A DNA stretch of 64,000 nucleotides from Lactiplantibacillus pentosus. Lineage in GTDB: Bacteria; Bacillota; Bacilli; Lactobacillales; Lactobacillaceae. Every line of letters begins with the position of its first letter. Position 1 is the first letter of the stretch. The notes beneath the pieces are model-generated. The model searched no databases, was not told the origin of the DNA, and was given only the letters and a program-made list of their open reading frames with translations. Positions 16,065 through 25,792 of this stretch are shown here, one piece after another. Location of the stretch: the NCBI RefSeq assembly GCF_003641185.1, contig NZ_CP032757.1:2108001-2172000 (forward strand), given 5' to 3'. Both the position numbers and the translations under genes were made by a program.

Positions 16065-16856
16065 CTATTTAAAATTAAATACCGTGCCAGTCAGCCAGTC
16101 CCCCAGCTTCGGCGCGACCTGATAACCTAAATTAGCGACCGACATGAGCCACGGCCGATTGAGCTCGCGCTGTCCGCGGCCAATGCGACTGACGATCAAT
16201 GCCGCAAACTTGACCGGATTAAGCGCTAAACGGTCCATACGTTCGATATAATCCCCATCTGGATCGGCAATTTTGAAAAAGTCGGTTTTGATGGGACCCG
16301 GATTGACCGTCAACACGTTCACGTGGTCCGCTTTTAATTCCAATCGCAAAGCATTGTCATACGCGATAATTGCGGCCTTACTAGCAGCGTATACCGCTGA
16401 CTTGGGCGTCGCAATCTTACCGGCCATCGAAGCCACGTTCACGATTTCTCCGGCGTGTTGCTGAACCATCCGCTTCGCAGCGAGTTGGCTCACGTACATC
16501 GTCCCCAAGGTATTGACCCGCAACATCCGTTCCATGGTGGCCGCTTCCATATCGACCACATTGGTCATGTCCCCAAAGCCAGCCGCATTAATGACCACAT
16601 CAAGACGACCAAACAAATCATCGATAGTCGCAAAAACTTGGTCAACCGCTGTCACGCGACTGACATCACAGGTGATCGCAATTGCTTGTTGCTGTGACAA
16701 GATTCGACACTGGTCAGCCACTTGCGTCAACCGTTCACGACGACGCGCGGCGAGCACGACATTCGCGCCCTGAGCGGCAACCGCCAACGCTAATTGTTCA
16801 CCGAGACCGCTGGAAGCACCCGTTACTAACACCGTTTTACCTGCTAAATCTGCCAT
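16065..16856 (-). CDS. Short-chain dehydrogenase/reductase
   Basis: The 263-residue classical SDR has the NAD(P)-binding TGASSGLGE motif near residue 14, the NAAGFG strand motif and the catalytic Ser plus YxxxK (VYAASKAA). It resembles the YqjQ-type SDR often found near rnz in Bacilli. The substrate is unknown. The gene follows rnz by 8 bases, so they are co-transcribed. Confidence 0.9.
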   Translation of the reverse strand: MADLAGKTVLVTGASSGLGEQLALAVAAQGANVVLAARRRERLTQVADQCRILSQQQAIAITCDVSRVTAVDQVFATIDDLFGRLDVVINAAGFGDMTNVVDMEAATMERMLRVNTLGTMYVSQLAAKRMVQQHAGEIVNVASMAGKIATPKSAVYAASKAAIIAYDNALRLELKADHVNVLTVNPGPIKTDFFKIADPDGDYIERMDRLALNPVKFAALIVSRIGRGQRELNRPWLMSVANLGYQVAPKLGDWLTGTVFNFK

Positions 16857-16864
16857 ATCCGCAC

Positions 16865-17800
16865 CTAACCTTTCTTAGGAAGTGGAATTTCGATCACGTC
16901 AAAGTCACGGACCACTTTCGACGCCTTAAAAACTTTCTGGGCTTGATTTTGTAATTCTTTGCTCAATTTGCCCGTATACCGCGCTGAAATATGCGTCAAT
17001 AACAATTGTTTGACGCCAGCTTGTTTGGCAACTTGGGCAGCTTGCGTGCTGGTCGAATGGTAGTAATTGTGGGCTAACTTGCCCTCGTCCTTGCCAAACG
17101 TACTTTCATGCACTAATGCATCCGCATCTTGTGCCAAACTCAGGGCATGTGGTGTTCGCCGCGTATCGCCCAAAATGGTGACAATGCGCCCTTTTTGTGG
17201 CGCCGCAATATAGTCTTGCCCGTTGATCGTCCGTCCATCAGGCAAAGTTACCGTTTGACCGGCTTTCAATTGACCATAAACGGGGCCACTCGGAATATTG
17301 AGTGCTTTGAGACGGTCCGCTTGCAGTTCACCCGGATGGTCGGCTTCTTCCACCCGATAACCAAAACAAGCAATTCGGTGATCTAGCGGTTCGCAGCTGA
17401 CCTTAAACGTTGCGTCTTCAAACACGGTCCCGGCCTTCGTGATTTCGTGAAACTTAAGTGGGTATGACAAATGGGTTCCGGAGACCCGGAGCGCCGTTTG
17501 CACAAAGTCCCGGACACCGACTGGGCCGTAAACCGTCAGCGGTTCATCGCCACCTTGAAACGACCGCGAGCTCAATAGTCCCGGCAATCCAAAGATGTGG
17601 TCACCGTGTAAATGGGTAATAAAGATTTTGGCAATTTTACGGGGCTTTAACGTCGTCCTTAAAATTTGATGTTGAGTTCCTTCACCAACATCGAATAACC
17701 AGACTTCATTACGCTCGTCCAACAGCCGGAGCGCCGTACTGGTCACATTGCGGAATTTCCCCGGTGAGCCGGCACCGGTACCTAAAAATTCTAATTGCAT
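16865..17800 (-). CDS. rnz: Ribonuclease Z
   Basis: This zinc-dependent endonuclease trims the 3' trailers of tRNA precursors. The 311-residue protein has the metallo-beta-lactamase motif [12 protein letters not shown], the N-terminal [15 protein letters not shown] start and the late [10 protein letters not shown] metal-binding strand. It is the first gene of the rnz-SDR-lapA-recJ-apt run. Confidence 0.96.
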   Translation of the reverse strand: MQLEFLGTGAGSPGKFRNVTSTALRLLDERNEVWLFDVGEGTQHQILRTTLKPRKIAKIFITHLHGDHIFGLPGLLSSRSFQGGDEPLTVYGPVGVRDFVQTALRVSGTHLSYPLKFHEITKAGTVFEDATFKVSCEPLDHRIACFGYRVEEADHPGELQADRLKALNIPSGPVYGQLKAGQTVTLPDGRTINGQDYIAAPQKGRIVTILGDTRRTPHALSLAQDADALVHESTFGKDEGKLAHNYYHSTSTQAAQVAKQAGVKQLLLTHISARYTGKLSKELQNQAQKVFKASKVVRDFDVIEIPLPKKG

Positions 17801-18091
17801 ATTTTTGTTCGTCCTATCTATACAGTCTGCTAACTATTTTACCGAATCTAACGGCAATTAACAATTGTTAGCACTGCAAAGTCTCGGCTGGTCACTGAAG
17901 TTAATCGTCACCAACCGCCATTAAAAATGGGTTCAGTTTATTTTAACATGACAGACCAAAATTATCGCACTCGGTTTCGACCTTTCACCTTAAATGATTG
18001 TGGTTATTTAGGGTCATCAGTCCGCAACCGCTGCCTTTTGATTAGTGTTCGGAGAAGCAAATACATTGTAGCCATCGATCTGTCATGAATT

Positions 18092-18391
18092 ATGACTGAA
18101 ACGTGCCAATTAGTTGGTTTATCGTTCGTCTGCCAGTGATCGTTCTAGTCCGACTTCCGGGGCTGGCTGACCCGCGCGCGTTTCATCCATACCGCGGCCA
18201 CATGAAAGACCAGTATTTAAGACGTGGGTTGTCGGCTTAAATCTGTGTCCATCACGTTCCGGACATTGCTCAGAATGCCTGGAAGCCGGACTAGGATGCG
18301 CATCTTTCTGCAAGTTTACGCGAACTCGCACCATTTCCAGCGAGGCTCAGCTGGCAGCTTTTGCCCTTAAGAATTGGCACGTTTCAGTCAT
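18092..18391. repeat. Palindromic dispersed element, copy A
   Basis: The 300-bp element is bounded by a perfect 20-bp inverted repeat (18092-18111 and 18372-18391, ATGACTGAAACGTGCCAATT). Inside are a hairpin, GTCTGCCAG/CTGGCTGAC (18128-18171), and a long-range 13-of-14 complementarity (18145-18158 with 18281-18294). A related copy lies at 60441-60703. It has no transposase and no convincing open frame. Confidence 0.85.
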
Positions 18392-18463
18392 TCTTAGTGC
18401 AGAATCACGATCCCCCCACGCGTCATCAGATAACGACCAAATATCTGCATCAATCTGGCCACA

Positions 18464-18505
18464 TGACCGTTTTCAGCCGAACATGACCAAATGTGACCGT
18501 TTTCA
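18464..18505. promoter_or_regulatory. Pair of 12-bp direct repeats upstream of the 18548 promoter
   Basis: TGACCGTTTTCA occurs at 18464-18475 and 18494-18505, exactly 30 bases apart. A partial TGACC lies between them. The second is part of ACCGT-N4-ACGGT, a palindrome. The position suits an activator or repressor site. Confidence 0.5.
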
Positions 18506-18547
18506 CGGTTTCCGTCATCCGCATTTAAGTACACCGCTCAGTCGAGA

Positions 18548-18576
18548 TTGATTAACCCTCGGTGCTATCGTATACT
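18548..18576 (+). promoter_or_regulatory. Promoter of the 94-residue hypothetical gene
   Basis: TTGATT and TATACT are separated by 17 bases. The predicted transcript starts about 25 bases before the start codon at 18610. Confidence 0.65.
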
Positions 18577-18609
18577 GCTATTGAATGCACAAAACGTGAG
18601 GTGATCACC

Positions 18610-18894
18610 ATGCGACTGATCGATTTTAATCTGTCGACCGCCGACTTACAACAAACATTGCCCCTCTATTGGGAAGTCAATCGAAACGAACTTCAGCCAA
18701 TTCAAAGCGTCAGTCTGGTTCACCAGCAATTAGTCCTAGTAGCGGCTAGTAGTGGTCATCCGCTGACGTTGGACCAGTTCAATATGCGGACTCGCCAAAT
18801 CAATGGTCAGGCCCAGCTTTATATTCAGACGGAACCACAGCCGTTACGATTATTTGGTTACCGCTTGAGTGAACAACGATTATTATTTGGATGA
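18610..18894 (+). CDS. Hypothetical protein (94 residues)
   Basis: A small soluble, Gln/Leu-rich protein without a recognised domain. The start at 18610 has GAGGTGA 5 bases upstream; the longer frame from 18562 lacks an SD and overlaps the promoter. It has its own promoter, possible upstream operator repeats and a terminator, so it looks like a genuine, regulated single gene. Confidence 0.65.
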   Translation: MRLIDFNLSTADLQQTLPLYWEVNRNELQPIQSVSLVHQQLVLVAASSGHPLTLDQFNMRTRQINGQAQLYIQTEPQPLRLFGYRLSEQRLLFG

Positions 18895-18905
18895 CCGAAT
18901 TGAGA

Positions 18906-18952
18906 CCAAAAAGACACGACTATAGCCGAATACTATAATCGTGTCTTTTTTG
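18906..18952. terminator. Bidirectional terminator
   Basis: AAAAAGACACGA pairs with TCGTGTCTTTTTT, with an added inner TATAG/TATAA pairing. Confidence 0.85.
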
Positions 18953-19064
18953 ATGTGAATTAACCGGCTAGAAGCATTGCTCTCCAACCCCTCACAGCTG
19001 GCGTATGCCTAGATTATGGCACTGCAGTAATTAGGCATACCACCGAATCCTGATCTCTGCTATG

Positions 19065-20360
19065 TTAATCCATAAACTGGAATGAGTAGTCGAGAATTTG
19101 AATCGTATCGTCGTTCTTAGCACCGGCAGCTCGGAGCGCATCGTCCACGCCCATCCCACGCAGTTGTCGTGCAAACCGCATCAGGCTTTCTTCGTGATCT
19201 AAGTTAGTCATCTTGAAGAGTCGTTCGAGCTTTTCACCTGAGAGCACGAACAGACCTGGTTCTGGATTATCAACTGTAAAGTCAGCATCCGTTTCTGTCG
19301 TGTAATCGCGGTGCTTAAGATCATCGACACCCTTAATTGGAAACTGTGGCGTCGTGTCTAATAAGTCCGCCGTTTTGGCGAGCAGCGCCTTCAACCCCTG
19401 TTGCGTGATCGCGGATACCGGATAAATCGCGGGTGTTGTTGGCAACGTGTCATCAGTCGCAAGCTTGGCCTTGAAGGTTTCCAAGTTTTCCGCGGCATCT
19501 GGCATATCCATCTTAGTGGCGACAACGATTTGTGGCCGTTTGAGTAAGTCCGGATCATAACTCGTCAGCTCATGATTGATTTTGTGATAATCTTCAAACG
19601 GATCGTTTTCTTCAACGCCACTCATATCAATCAAATGCAAAATAACGCGGGTCCGTTCGATATGGCGCAGGAACTGAATTCCTAAGCCGACCCCGTTAGC
19701 AGCGCCTTCAATCAGTCCTGGCAAGTCCGCCATGACAAAGTCACGTCCATCATCCAAACGAACCATGCCGAGGTTAGGCACCAACGTCGTGAAGTGGTAA
19801 GCGGCAATCTTAGGCTTCGCACTCGTTACGACTGAAAGTAACGTGGATTTTCCGACTGATGGGAACCCAACGAGACCAACATCTGCCAGTACTTTCAATT
19901 CCATTCGAATGGTTAATTCGTCGCCTGGTTCACCATTTTCAGCGATTTCTGGCGCTGGGTTCTTAGCACTGGCAAAATGAATATTGCCCCGACCACCACG
20001 GCCACCTTTTGCGACCACTAATTGCTGGTCTTTGTCGACGATATCACCGATCAACTCGCCGGTCTCCGCATCCGTCACCGTGGTTCCGAGTGGGACTTTG
20101 ATAATGGTGTCCTTGGCAGAACGCCCCGTCATTTGCTTAATCATCCCATTACCACCAGCGGCAGCCTTGAACTTGCGCGTATAACGGAAATCCATCAACG
20201 TCCGTAGCCCTTCGTCAGCTTGCAAGATGACGCTACCACCACGGCCGCCGTCACCACCAGCTGGTCCCCCGTTTGGCACAAATTTTTCACGGCGGAAAGC
20301 AACCATGCCGTTACCACCGTTACCGGCCTTTACATCTACTTTTACTTGATCAACAAACAT
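19065..20360 (-). CDS. obgE: Obg-family GTPase
   Basis: An essential ribosome-associated GTPase. The 431-residue protein has the glycine-rich Obg fold ([17 protein letters not shown] and the GGRGGRGN loops), the G domain ([23 protein letters not shown]) and the C-terminal OCT domain of Gram-positive Obg. The start at 20360 is chosen because GGGAG stands 8 bases before it and [13 protein letters not shown] is the family N-terminus; the longer frame has no family match. It is divergent from fruR. Confidence 0.96.
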   Translation of the reverse strand: MFVDQVKVDVKAGNGGNGMVAFRREKFVPNGGPAGGDGGRGGSVILQADEGLRTLMDFRYTRKFKAAAGGNGMIKQMTGRSAKDTIIKVPLGTTVTDAETGELIGDIVDKDQQLVVAKGGRGGRGNIHFASAKNPAPEIAENGEPGDELTIRMELKVLADVGLVGFPSVGKSTLLSVVTSAKPKIAAYHFTTLVPNLGMVRLDDGRDFVMADLPGLIEGAANGVGLGIQFLRHIERTRVILHLIDMSGVEENDPFEDYHKINHELTSYDPDLLKRPQIVVATKMDMPDAAENLETFKAKLATDDTLPTTPAIYPVSAITQQGLKALLAKTADLLDTTPQFPIKGVDDLKHRDYTTETDADFTVDNPEPGLFVLSGEKLERLFKMTNLDHEESLMRFARQLRGMGVDDALRAAGAKNDDTIQILDYSFQFMD

Positions 20361-20520
20361 GTTCTTTTCTCCCGTTTCTTCTATATTATTATCTACGAAA
20401 TCTGATCGTGCGAAATTAGATACCTGACCTAGTATACAAATCTTCGGCGGCTTCGTCAAAAGTTCCACGCCTAAAGGTGGCAGTTGACGCCAATTTACGA
20501 CGAAATGACGGTTTGATGAC

Positions 20521-20570
20521 GGCTTTTGAATTTTTTTGACAGTTTTTGAAGGTTTTTGTTGCATTTTGAT
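20521..20570. repeat. Five 10-bp phased TTTTG tracts upstream of fruR
   Basis: TTTTGA or TTTTGT recurs at the same place in five successive decamers. The last one overlaps the fruR -35 region. Such phasing would bend DNA and could also be tandem operator half-sites. Confidence 0.6.
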
Positions 20571-20587
20571 GCTTAAACAGGTATATT
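20559..20587 (+). promoter_or_regulatory. Promoter of the fruRKA operon
   Basis: TTGCAT (20559-20564) and TATATT (20582-20587) are separated by 17 bases. Confidence 0.6.
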
Positions 20588-20608
20588 ATTATGCGGAGGG
20601 ATTTGAAA

Positions 20609-21364
20609 GTGCTTACAGAAGAACGACAACAGTACATTTTAAATACGATCCGCTTCAAGGGCATTATTAAAATCAAGGACATCTGTTCTGAAACCAATTG
20701 TTCGGAATCGACTGCTCGTCGAGATCTGCAACAATTAGAGGAACAGGGCGAATTGCTCCGCGTCCATGGTGGTGCGAAGTATATGAACTCACTCCAAGAG
20801 GAACCCGCGATGAATGATAAGGTCTCCCGCAACGTGAACGCGAAGGACCATATCGCGCAGCAAGCAGTCGCCAACATTCAGATTGATGACGTAATTTATT
20901 TGGACGCCGGGACATCAACACTGGCGATGATCCACCATTTAAATCCAAGTTATAACCTGCGTGTTGTGACTAACGGGGTCGTCCACGCTTCCGCCTTAGC
21001 GGACATGGGCATTCAGACCTACTTGCTTGGTGGCAATTTGAAAGGCACCACCAAAGCCGTGATTGGTCCCGAAGCGGTCAAATCGTTGGAGGAATACCGA
21101 TTCAACAAAGTTTTCCTTGGAATCAACGGTGTCCACCCAAAGTTCGGGCTCACCACGCCCGACCCTGATGAAGCGGTCGTCAAAAAAACCGCAATCTTGC
21201 AAAGTGAAGAAAGCTTTATTTTAGCTGACAACACTAAGTTCGATCACGTCTCGTTTGCGCGCGTCGGTGATTTGTCCAGTGCGACGATCATCACCGACCA
21301 GCTGACACCGAGCGTTGCCGAACAGTACCAACCATTAACTACGATTCAGGAGGTTCAATCATGA
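20609..21364 (+). CDS. fruR: DeoR-family fructose operon regulator
   Basis: The 251-residue protein has an N-terminal DeoR winged helix (IKIKDICSETNCSESTARRD) and a C-terminal sugar-phosphate-sensing domain with VVTNGV and ADNTKFD motifs. By family it probably represses the operon until fructose-1-phosphate or a related ester binds. A GTG start at 20609 is chosen: GGAGGG stands 8 bases before it, whereas the ATG at 20591 precedes that SD. It overlaps fruK by 4 bases (ATGA). Confidence 0.93.
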   Translation: MLTEERQQYILNTIRFKGIIKIKDICSETNCSESTARRDLQQLEEQGELLRVHGGAKYMNSLQEEPAMNDKVSRNVNAKDHIAQQAVANIQIDDVIYLDAGTSTLAMIHHLNPSYNLRVVTNGVVHASALADMGIQTYLLGGNLKGTTKAVIGPEAVKSLEEYRFNKVFLGINGVHPKFGLTTPDPDEAVVKKTAILQSEESFILADNTKFDHVSFARVGDLSSATIITDQLTPSVAEQYQPLTTIQEVQS

Positions 21365-22278
21365 TTTACACCATTACCGTCAATCCATCGATTGACTACG
21401 TGGTTCAACTGCCCCACATGGCACTCGGAAGCGTTAATCGCTTAGCGCACACCGCCAAGTTGCCTGGTGGTAAAGGAATCAATGTTTCACAGATTTTAAA
21501 TGACTTAGACCAGCCTAACAAAGCACTCGGCTTTATCGGTGGCTTTACTGGAACCTTTATCAGTGACGCGCTGAAGGCCAAGGGGCTGGATTGTCATTTT
21601 ACCCCGATTGCTGATGACACTAGAATCAATGTCAAGATTCACGCTGAAGAAGAAACCGAATTAAACGGTGCTGGTCCTGACATTACTGCCGCTGAAATCG
21701 ATGCCTTCTATACCGAATTAGCACATTTAACGCCAGATGACGTGGTTGTGATGTCCGGTAGTTTGGCACCCAGCTTACCAGATAGCTTCTACTATGACAT
21801 TATTCAAAAAGTTGAAGCAGCTGGTGCGAACTTTGTCATCGACACCACTGGGGAAGCCTTGAAGAAGACCTTACCAAGTCACCCACTCGTCGTTAAACCA
21901 AATAATCATGAACTCGCTGATTATTACCACACGACGTTTAACAGCCAAGCTGATATTATTGCGGCTGGCCAACGGATGCTGGCGGAAGGCGCGCAACACG
22001 TGCTGATTTCAATGGCTGGTGATGGTGGCCTCCTGATCACAAAAGATGCGGTCTACTTTAGCCCCGCACCTAAGGGCCACGTGATCAACTCGGTTGGTGC
22101 TGGTGATTCAATGATTGGTGGTTTCGTCGGAACGTTTGCCAAGACCCACGATGCGGTCGAAAGTTTTCGTTACGGCCTCGCATGTGGTTCCGCAACGGCC
22201 TTCTCAGAAGACATTGCGACCCGGGCCAAAATCGATGAAATTTTACCACTCATTCACATCGAACAACTCGCTAACTAA
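21361..22278 (+). CDS. fruK: 1-phosphofructokinase
   Basis: Phosphorylates fructose-1-phosphate from FruA to fructose-1,6-bisphosphate. The 305-residue PfkB-family kinase shows the substrate motif KLPGGKGINVSQIL and the C-terminal GAGDSMIGGFVGT motif with the catalytic Asp. It overlaps the fruR stop by 4 bases and is followed by fruA after 21 bases. Confidence 0.96.
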   Translation: MIYTITVNPSIDYVVQLPHMALGSVNRLAHTAKLPGGKGINVSQILNDLDQPNKALGFIGGFTGTFISDALKAKGLDCHFTPIADDTRINVKIHAEEETELNGAGPDITAAEIDAFYTELAHLTPDDVVVMSGSLAPSLPDSFYYDIIQKVEAAGANFVIDTTGEALKKTLPSHPLVVKPNNHELADYYHTTFNSQADIIAAGQRMLAEGAQHVLISMAGDGGLLITKDAVYFSPAPKGHVINSVGAGDSMIGGFVGTFAKTHDAVESFRYGLACGSATAFSEDIATRAKIDEILPLIHIEQLAN

Positions 22279-22299
22279 TGAAAGGACTGTTACCTTAAC

Positions 22300-24252
22300 A
22301 TGGATATCCGCGATTTATTACTAAAAGATGTCATGATCATGGACATGCAAGCCACGACCAAGGATGAAGCCATTGATGAATTAGTTCATAAATATGCCGA
22401 ACAAGGCGTCATCAATGACGAAGCACTCTACAAACAAGACATCATCAAACGGGAAGCCGAATCAACGACTGGGATCGGTGATGGGATCGCAATGCCCCAC
22501 GCCAAAGATAAGGCCGTTAACCGGGCTACCGTGCTCTTTGCCAAAAGTAAAGACGGTGTTGACTTCAACGCGTTGGATGGCCAACCCGTTCACCTCTTCT
22601 TTATGATTGCAGCTCCAGAAGGCGCCAACAACACCCATTTGGCTGCACTGGCCGCCCTCTCAAGCTTGCTGATCGACCCTGACTTAGTCGCCAAACTTAA
22701 GAATGCACAGTCACCCGAAGAAGTACAACAATTATTCGGTGATGCGCAAGCTGCCAAGGAAGAAAAAGAAGCGAAGGATGCCGCTGCGAAAGCTGAAAAA
22801 GAAGCTGCAGCAGCCAGCACCCCTACTGATCAGAAACGGCCATATCTCGTTGGGGTTACCGCTTGTCCAAACGGTATCGCCCACACTTACATGGCTGAAG
22901 CCGCATTGATCAAGGCCGGTGAAGCAGCTGGCGTCGACATTAAAATCGAAACGAACGGTTCTGAAGGGGTCAAGCATTTATTGACTGCCGACGAAATCGC
23001 GCGGGCCGATGGGGTCGTAATTGCTGCTGATAAGAAAGTTAAGATGGCCCGTTTTGACGGTAAACACTTAGTAAACCGCCCCGTAACGGACGGAATTAAC
23101 AAAGCTGACCAACTCGTTCAAGAAGCCTTAAGTGGCAAAGCGCCCGTTTATCACGATGCTGATGGCGGCGATGCTGATGCTGACGAAGCTGGTAGTGCAA
23201 ACGGTAGCGTTTGGGGCGAAGTTTACAAAGACTTAATGAACGGGATTTCCCACATGCTGCCATTCGTTGTTGGTGGTGGGATCTTAATGGCCCTCTCCTT
23301 CATCATCGAACAGTTTGCTGGTAGCAAGAGTCTGGCCTTCACCTTCTTCAACCAAGCTGGTAACATGGCCTTTGCCTTCATGATACCCGTCTTAGCCGGT
23401 TACATTGCCGAATCGATCGGTGATCGTCCTGCGTTGATGCCTGGGTTCGTTGGTGGTTTCATGGCAACGGTCTACACCGGTGCTTACGGTGGTGTTTACA
23501 CCGCTTCGATCACCGCTAACGCCAAAAGTCCTGCTGGTTTCTTAGGTGGTTTAGCCGCTGGTTTCTTAGCCGGTTACATTACCGTTTGGATGAAGAAGTG
23601 GACTAAGAACATGCCACAATCCTTAGACGGTATGAAGCCAATGTTGATTTTCCCAATTATCGGCTTATTAATTATTGCTGCGCTGATGTTCTTCGTTGTT
23701 AACCCAATCTTCTCTGTGATCAATGCCTGGATTACCCACTTCTTGAACTCAATGGGTACTGGGAACGCCGTCCTACTTGGTTTAGTGCTCGGTGGAATGA
23801 TGTCGATCGATATGGGTGGTCCTTTCAACAAGGCCGCTTATGTCTTCGCAACGGGTGCTTTTACTGCCACCCAAGATGGTAACTTGATGGCCGGTGGGAT
23901 GGTGCCACCATTGGCAACCGCGATTGCAACGGCATTCTGGCCAAAGAAGTTCACGGATGACGAACGTAAAGCTGGGATTTCAAACTGGTTACTTGGGATT
24001 TCCTTCATTACTGAAGGTGCCATTCCATTCGCCACTGCTGACCCATTGCACGTCATTGGTTCTAGTGTTGTTGGTGCCGCCATTGCTGGTGGTTTGACGC
24101 AACTCTGGGGCGTTGCAGTCCCTGCTCCTCATGGTGGCCTGTGGGTTTCATTGCTCGCCACAAACATTTGGGGTTACATTGGCGCAACCGTTATTGGTGC
24201 TGTCATTGCCGGTGTGATTCTCGGGGTTTGGAAGCCTGCTAAGAAAGCTTAA
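22300..24252 (+). CDS. fruA: Fructose-specific PTS enzyme IIABC
   Basis: Imports fructose and phosphorylates it to fructose-1-phosphate. The 650-residue fusion has IIA (about 1-150) with phosphorylated His67 in IAMPHAKD, an Ala/Glu/Lys-rich linker, IIB (about 180-275) with Cys189 in VGVTACPNGIAHTYMAEA, and the membrane IIC domain (about 305-645) with repeated helices and the GMMSIDMGGPFNKAAY motif. All key residues are present. It ends the operon at a strong terminator. Confidence 0.97.
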   Translation: MDIRDLLLKDVMIMDMQATTKDEAIDELVHKYAEQGVINDEALYKQDIIKREAESTTGIGDGIAMPHAKDKAVNRATVLFAKSKDGVDFNALDGQPVHLFFMIAAPEGANNTHLAALAALSSLLIDPDLVAKLKNAQSPEEVQQLFGDAQAAKEEKEAKDAAAKAEKEAAAASTPTDQKRPYLVGVTACPNGIAHTYMAEAALIKAGEAAGVDIKIETNGSEGVKHLLTADEIARADGVVIAADKKVKMARFDGKHLVNRPVTDGINKADQLVQEALSGKAPVYHDADGGDADADEAGSANGSVWGEVYKDLMNGISHMLPFVVGGGILMALSFIIEQFAGSKSLAFTFFNQAGNMAFAFMIPVLAGYIAESIGDRPALMPGFVGGFMATVYTGAYGGVYTASITANAKSPAGFLGGLAAGFLAGYITVWMKKWTKNMPQSLDGMKPMLIFPIIGLLIIAALMFFVVNPIFSVINAWITHFLNSMGTGNAVLLGLVLGGMMSIDMGGPFNKAAYVFATGAFTATQDGNLMAGGMVPPLATAIATAFWPKKFTDDERKAGISNWLLGISFITEGAIPFATADPLHVIGSSVVGAAIAGGLTQLWGVAVPAPHGGLWVSLLATNIWGYIGATVIGAVIAGVILGVWKPAKKA

Positions 24253-24266
24253 TTATGACTAGTTAC

Positions 24267-24297
24267 AAAAAGACGATCGTAATGATCGTCTTTTTTT
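24267..24297 (+). terminator. Terminator of the fruRKA operon
   Basis: AAAAAGACGATC pairs with GATCGTCTTTTTTT around a GTAAT loop. Confidence 0.9.
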
Positions 24298-24341
24298 GTT
24301 GGTTTCCATAACTTACTCAGCTAACCCTGCAAATAAACGGG

Positions 24342-24347
24342 TATAAT
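24342..24347 (+). promoter_or_regulatory. -10 element for the phosphoesterase gene
   Basis: TATAAT lies 36 bases before the ATG at 24384. The -35 is not clear. Confidence 0.4.
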
Positions 24348-24383
24348 AAATTTAATAGGACTTGTAGAATCGAGACGATTAAG

Positions 24384-25706
24384 ATGAAAATATGGAAACC
24401 ATTACTCGCCCTGCTGACCGTTGGCGGCATCAGCCTGGTGCTCACTGGCTGTCACTCGCAGCAAGCCACCACCATCCCCGCCGTCACCCACAAAACTTTA
24501 ACAGCAATGGTCATTAGTGATGATCACGTGATTGCGCCTAGCCTGCATGATAATGGTAAGGCTTTCAATCAGTATGCGGTCAATGACGCGGGTGCGGATT
24601 TAAAGTACAGTGCAACGATATTTAAAGCGTGGATTGCTCAAGCGTTAAAAACGAAGCCCGATGTCGTGCTCATTAGTGGTGACATCACCAATAACGGCGA
24701 GCAAGCGAGTCATAAATACGTGGCCAAACAGCTCAGGCGATTGACCAACCAAGGCATCCGCGTTTACGTCGTCCCTGGTAATCACGACTTAAATAATCCA
24801 ATCGCCCGTGGCTTCAAAGGCCAGCATCAATACACCGCTGAGGCAACCAGTCCGACTCAGTTTAAAAAGATTTATCACCAAGCCGGCTACGGTCAAGCGA
24901 GTGAACAGGACCCGAATTCGCTGAGCTATTTAGTCAAGCCTAGCAAACGGACTTGGTTTCTGATGCTCAACTCCGCTATTTATAAAAGTAATTATCAACA
25001 AGGCAACTCGACCGTTGGCGGCGGTTTGACGGATGGCACCCTCCAGTGGATCGCCAAAGTGGGCCGTCAAGCAAAAAAAGCGCACGCGACGCTGATTCCA
25101 GTCCTCCATCATAATACGATGGACCATACCGTGATTCATCAAGACTACACGATCGGTTATGCTGAGGATGTGCGCAAAACCTTCACTTCTGCGGGAATCA
25201 AGCTCTCACTGACCGGTCATATTCATGCTCAAAATATTAAATCGACCAACGTCAACGGCCATTCACTGACTGATATCGCTAGTGGTGCCTTGATACTTGG
25301 CTCACATTACTATGGAACATTAAAAATCAATCAGGACACTGGTACTGCCACTTACCACGCCACGCCGCTGAACGTCAGCGCTTATATTAAACGGCATGAT
25401 GGCACCAAAGCCATGCGCGCCTATCAGAAGTATGATCATGACGTGCTCTACGCAGCCGGGTACAACGCCGCCCTCAGTCAGTTATACGAGGATCGTGATG
25501 AAAGCAATCTGTCGACCACGAAAGTCAATCAGCTGGCACGTGGCATGGCCGCAGCCAACATCGCCCTCTTCCGCGGCACCGCTGTTCAGGATAGTGCCGC
25601 AATTCAGGCCTGGCAGAAGATGCCAAAAGAGACCAGTCTCCGCGGGTTCGTGCTCGCAACGCGGACGCTGCATGGCAATGTGGATTGGTCTGGTAAAGTT
25701 CGATAG
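24384..25706 (+). CDS. Lipoprotein metallophosphoesterase (calcineurin-like)
   Basis: The 440-residue protein begins with a lipoprotein signal peptide and lipobox LTGC (lipidated Cys23), so it is anchored outside the membrane. The calcineurin-like dimetal motifs are present in order: VISDDH, LISGDITNNG, VPGNHDLN, VLHHN and TGHIHAQN. Substrates may be extracellular nucleotides or phosphodiesters, which cannot be decided from sequence. It is monocistronic, with a terminator before the capsule cluster. Confidence 0.92.
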   Translation: MKIWKPLLALLTVGGISLVLTGCHSQQATTIPAVTHKTLTAMVISDDHVIAPSLHDNGKAFNQYAVNDAGADLKYSATIFKAWIAQALKTKPDVVLISGDITNNGEQASHKYVAKQLRRLTNQGIRVYVVPGNHDLNNPIARGFKGQHQYTAEATSPTQFKKIYHQAGYGQASEQDPNSLSYLVKPSKRTWFLMLNSAIYKSNYQQGNSTVGGGLTDGTLQWIAKVGRQAKKAHATLIPVLHHNTMDHTVIHQDYTIGYAEDVRKTFTSAGIKLSLTGHIHAQNIKSTNVNGHSLTDIASGALILGSHYYGTLKINQDTGTATYHATPLNVSAYIKRHDGTKAMRAYQKYDHDVLYAAGYNAALSQLYEDRDESNLSTTKVNQLARGMAAANIALFRGTAVQDSAAIQAWQKMPKETSLRGFVLATRTLHGNVDWSGKVR

Positions 25707-25712
25707 GACAGG

Positions 25713-25750
25713 AAAAGCGACAGCAACTTTGAGGTTGCGGCCGCTTTTTT
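25713..25750 (+). terminator. Terminator of the phosphoesterase gene
   Basis: AAAAGCGaCaGCAAC pairs with GTTGCgGcCGCTTTTTT. Confidence 0.8.
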
Positions 25751-25792
25751 GTGGACTGGACTAAGCTCGCAGACATGCCTAATCATCCTCTG

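Larger units (their letters stand above)
17801..18609. other. Long intergenic region with palindromic element
   Basis: About 800 bases between divergent genes. It contains the 300-bp palindromic element (18092-18391), two 12-bp direct repeats (18464 and 18494) and a promoter (18548-18576). Nothing else is supported. Confidence 0.6.

Noticed and set aside
18119..18334. 71-codon open frame on the minus strand
   Set aside because: It lies wholly inside palindromic element A, has no SD, and its frame is not kept in copy B.
20361..20564. N-terminal extension of obgE
   Set aside because: The extra 68 residues match no Obg feature, and a strong SD stands before the internal start at 20360.
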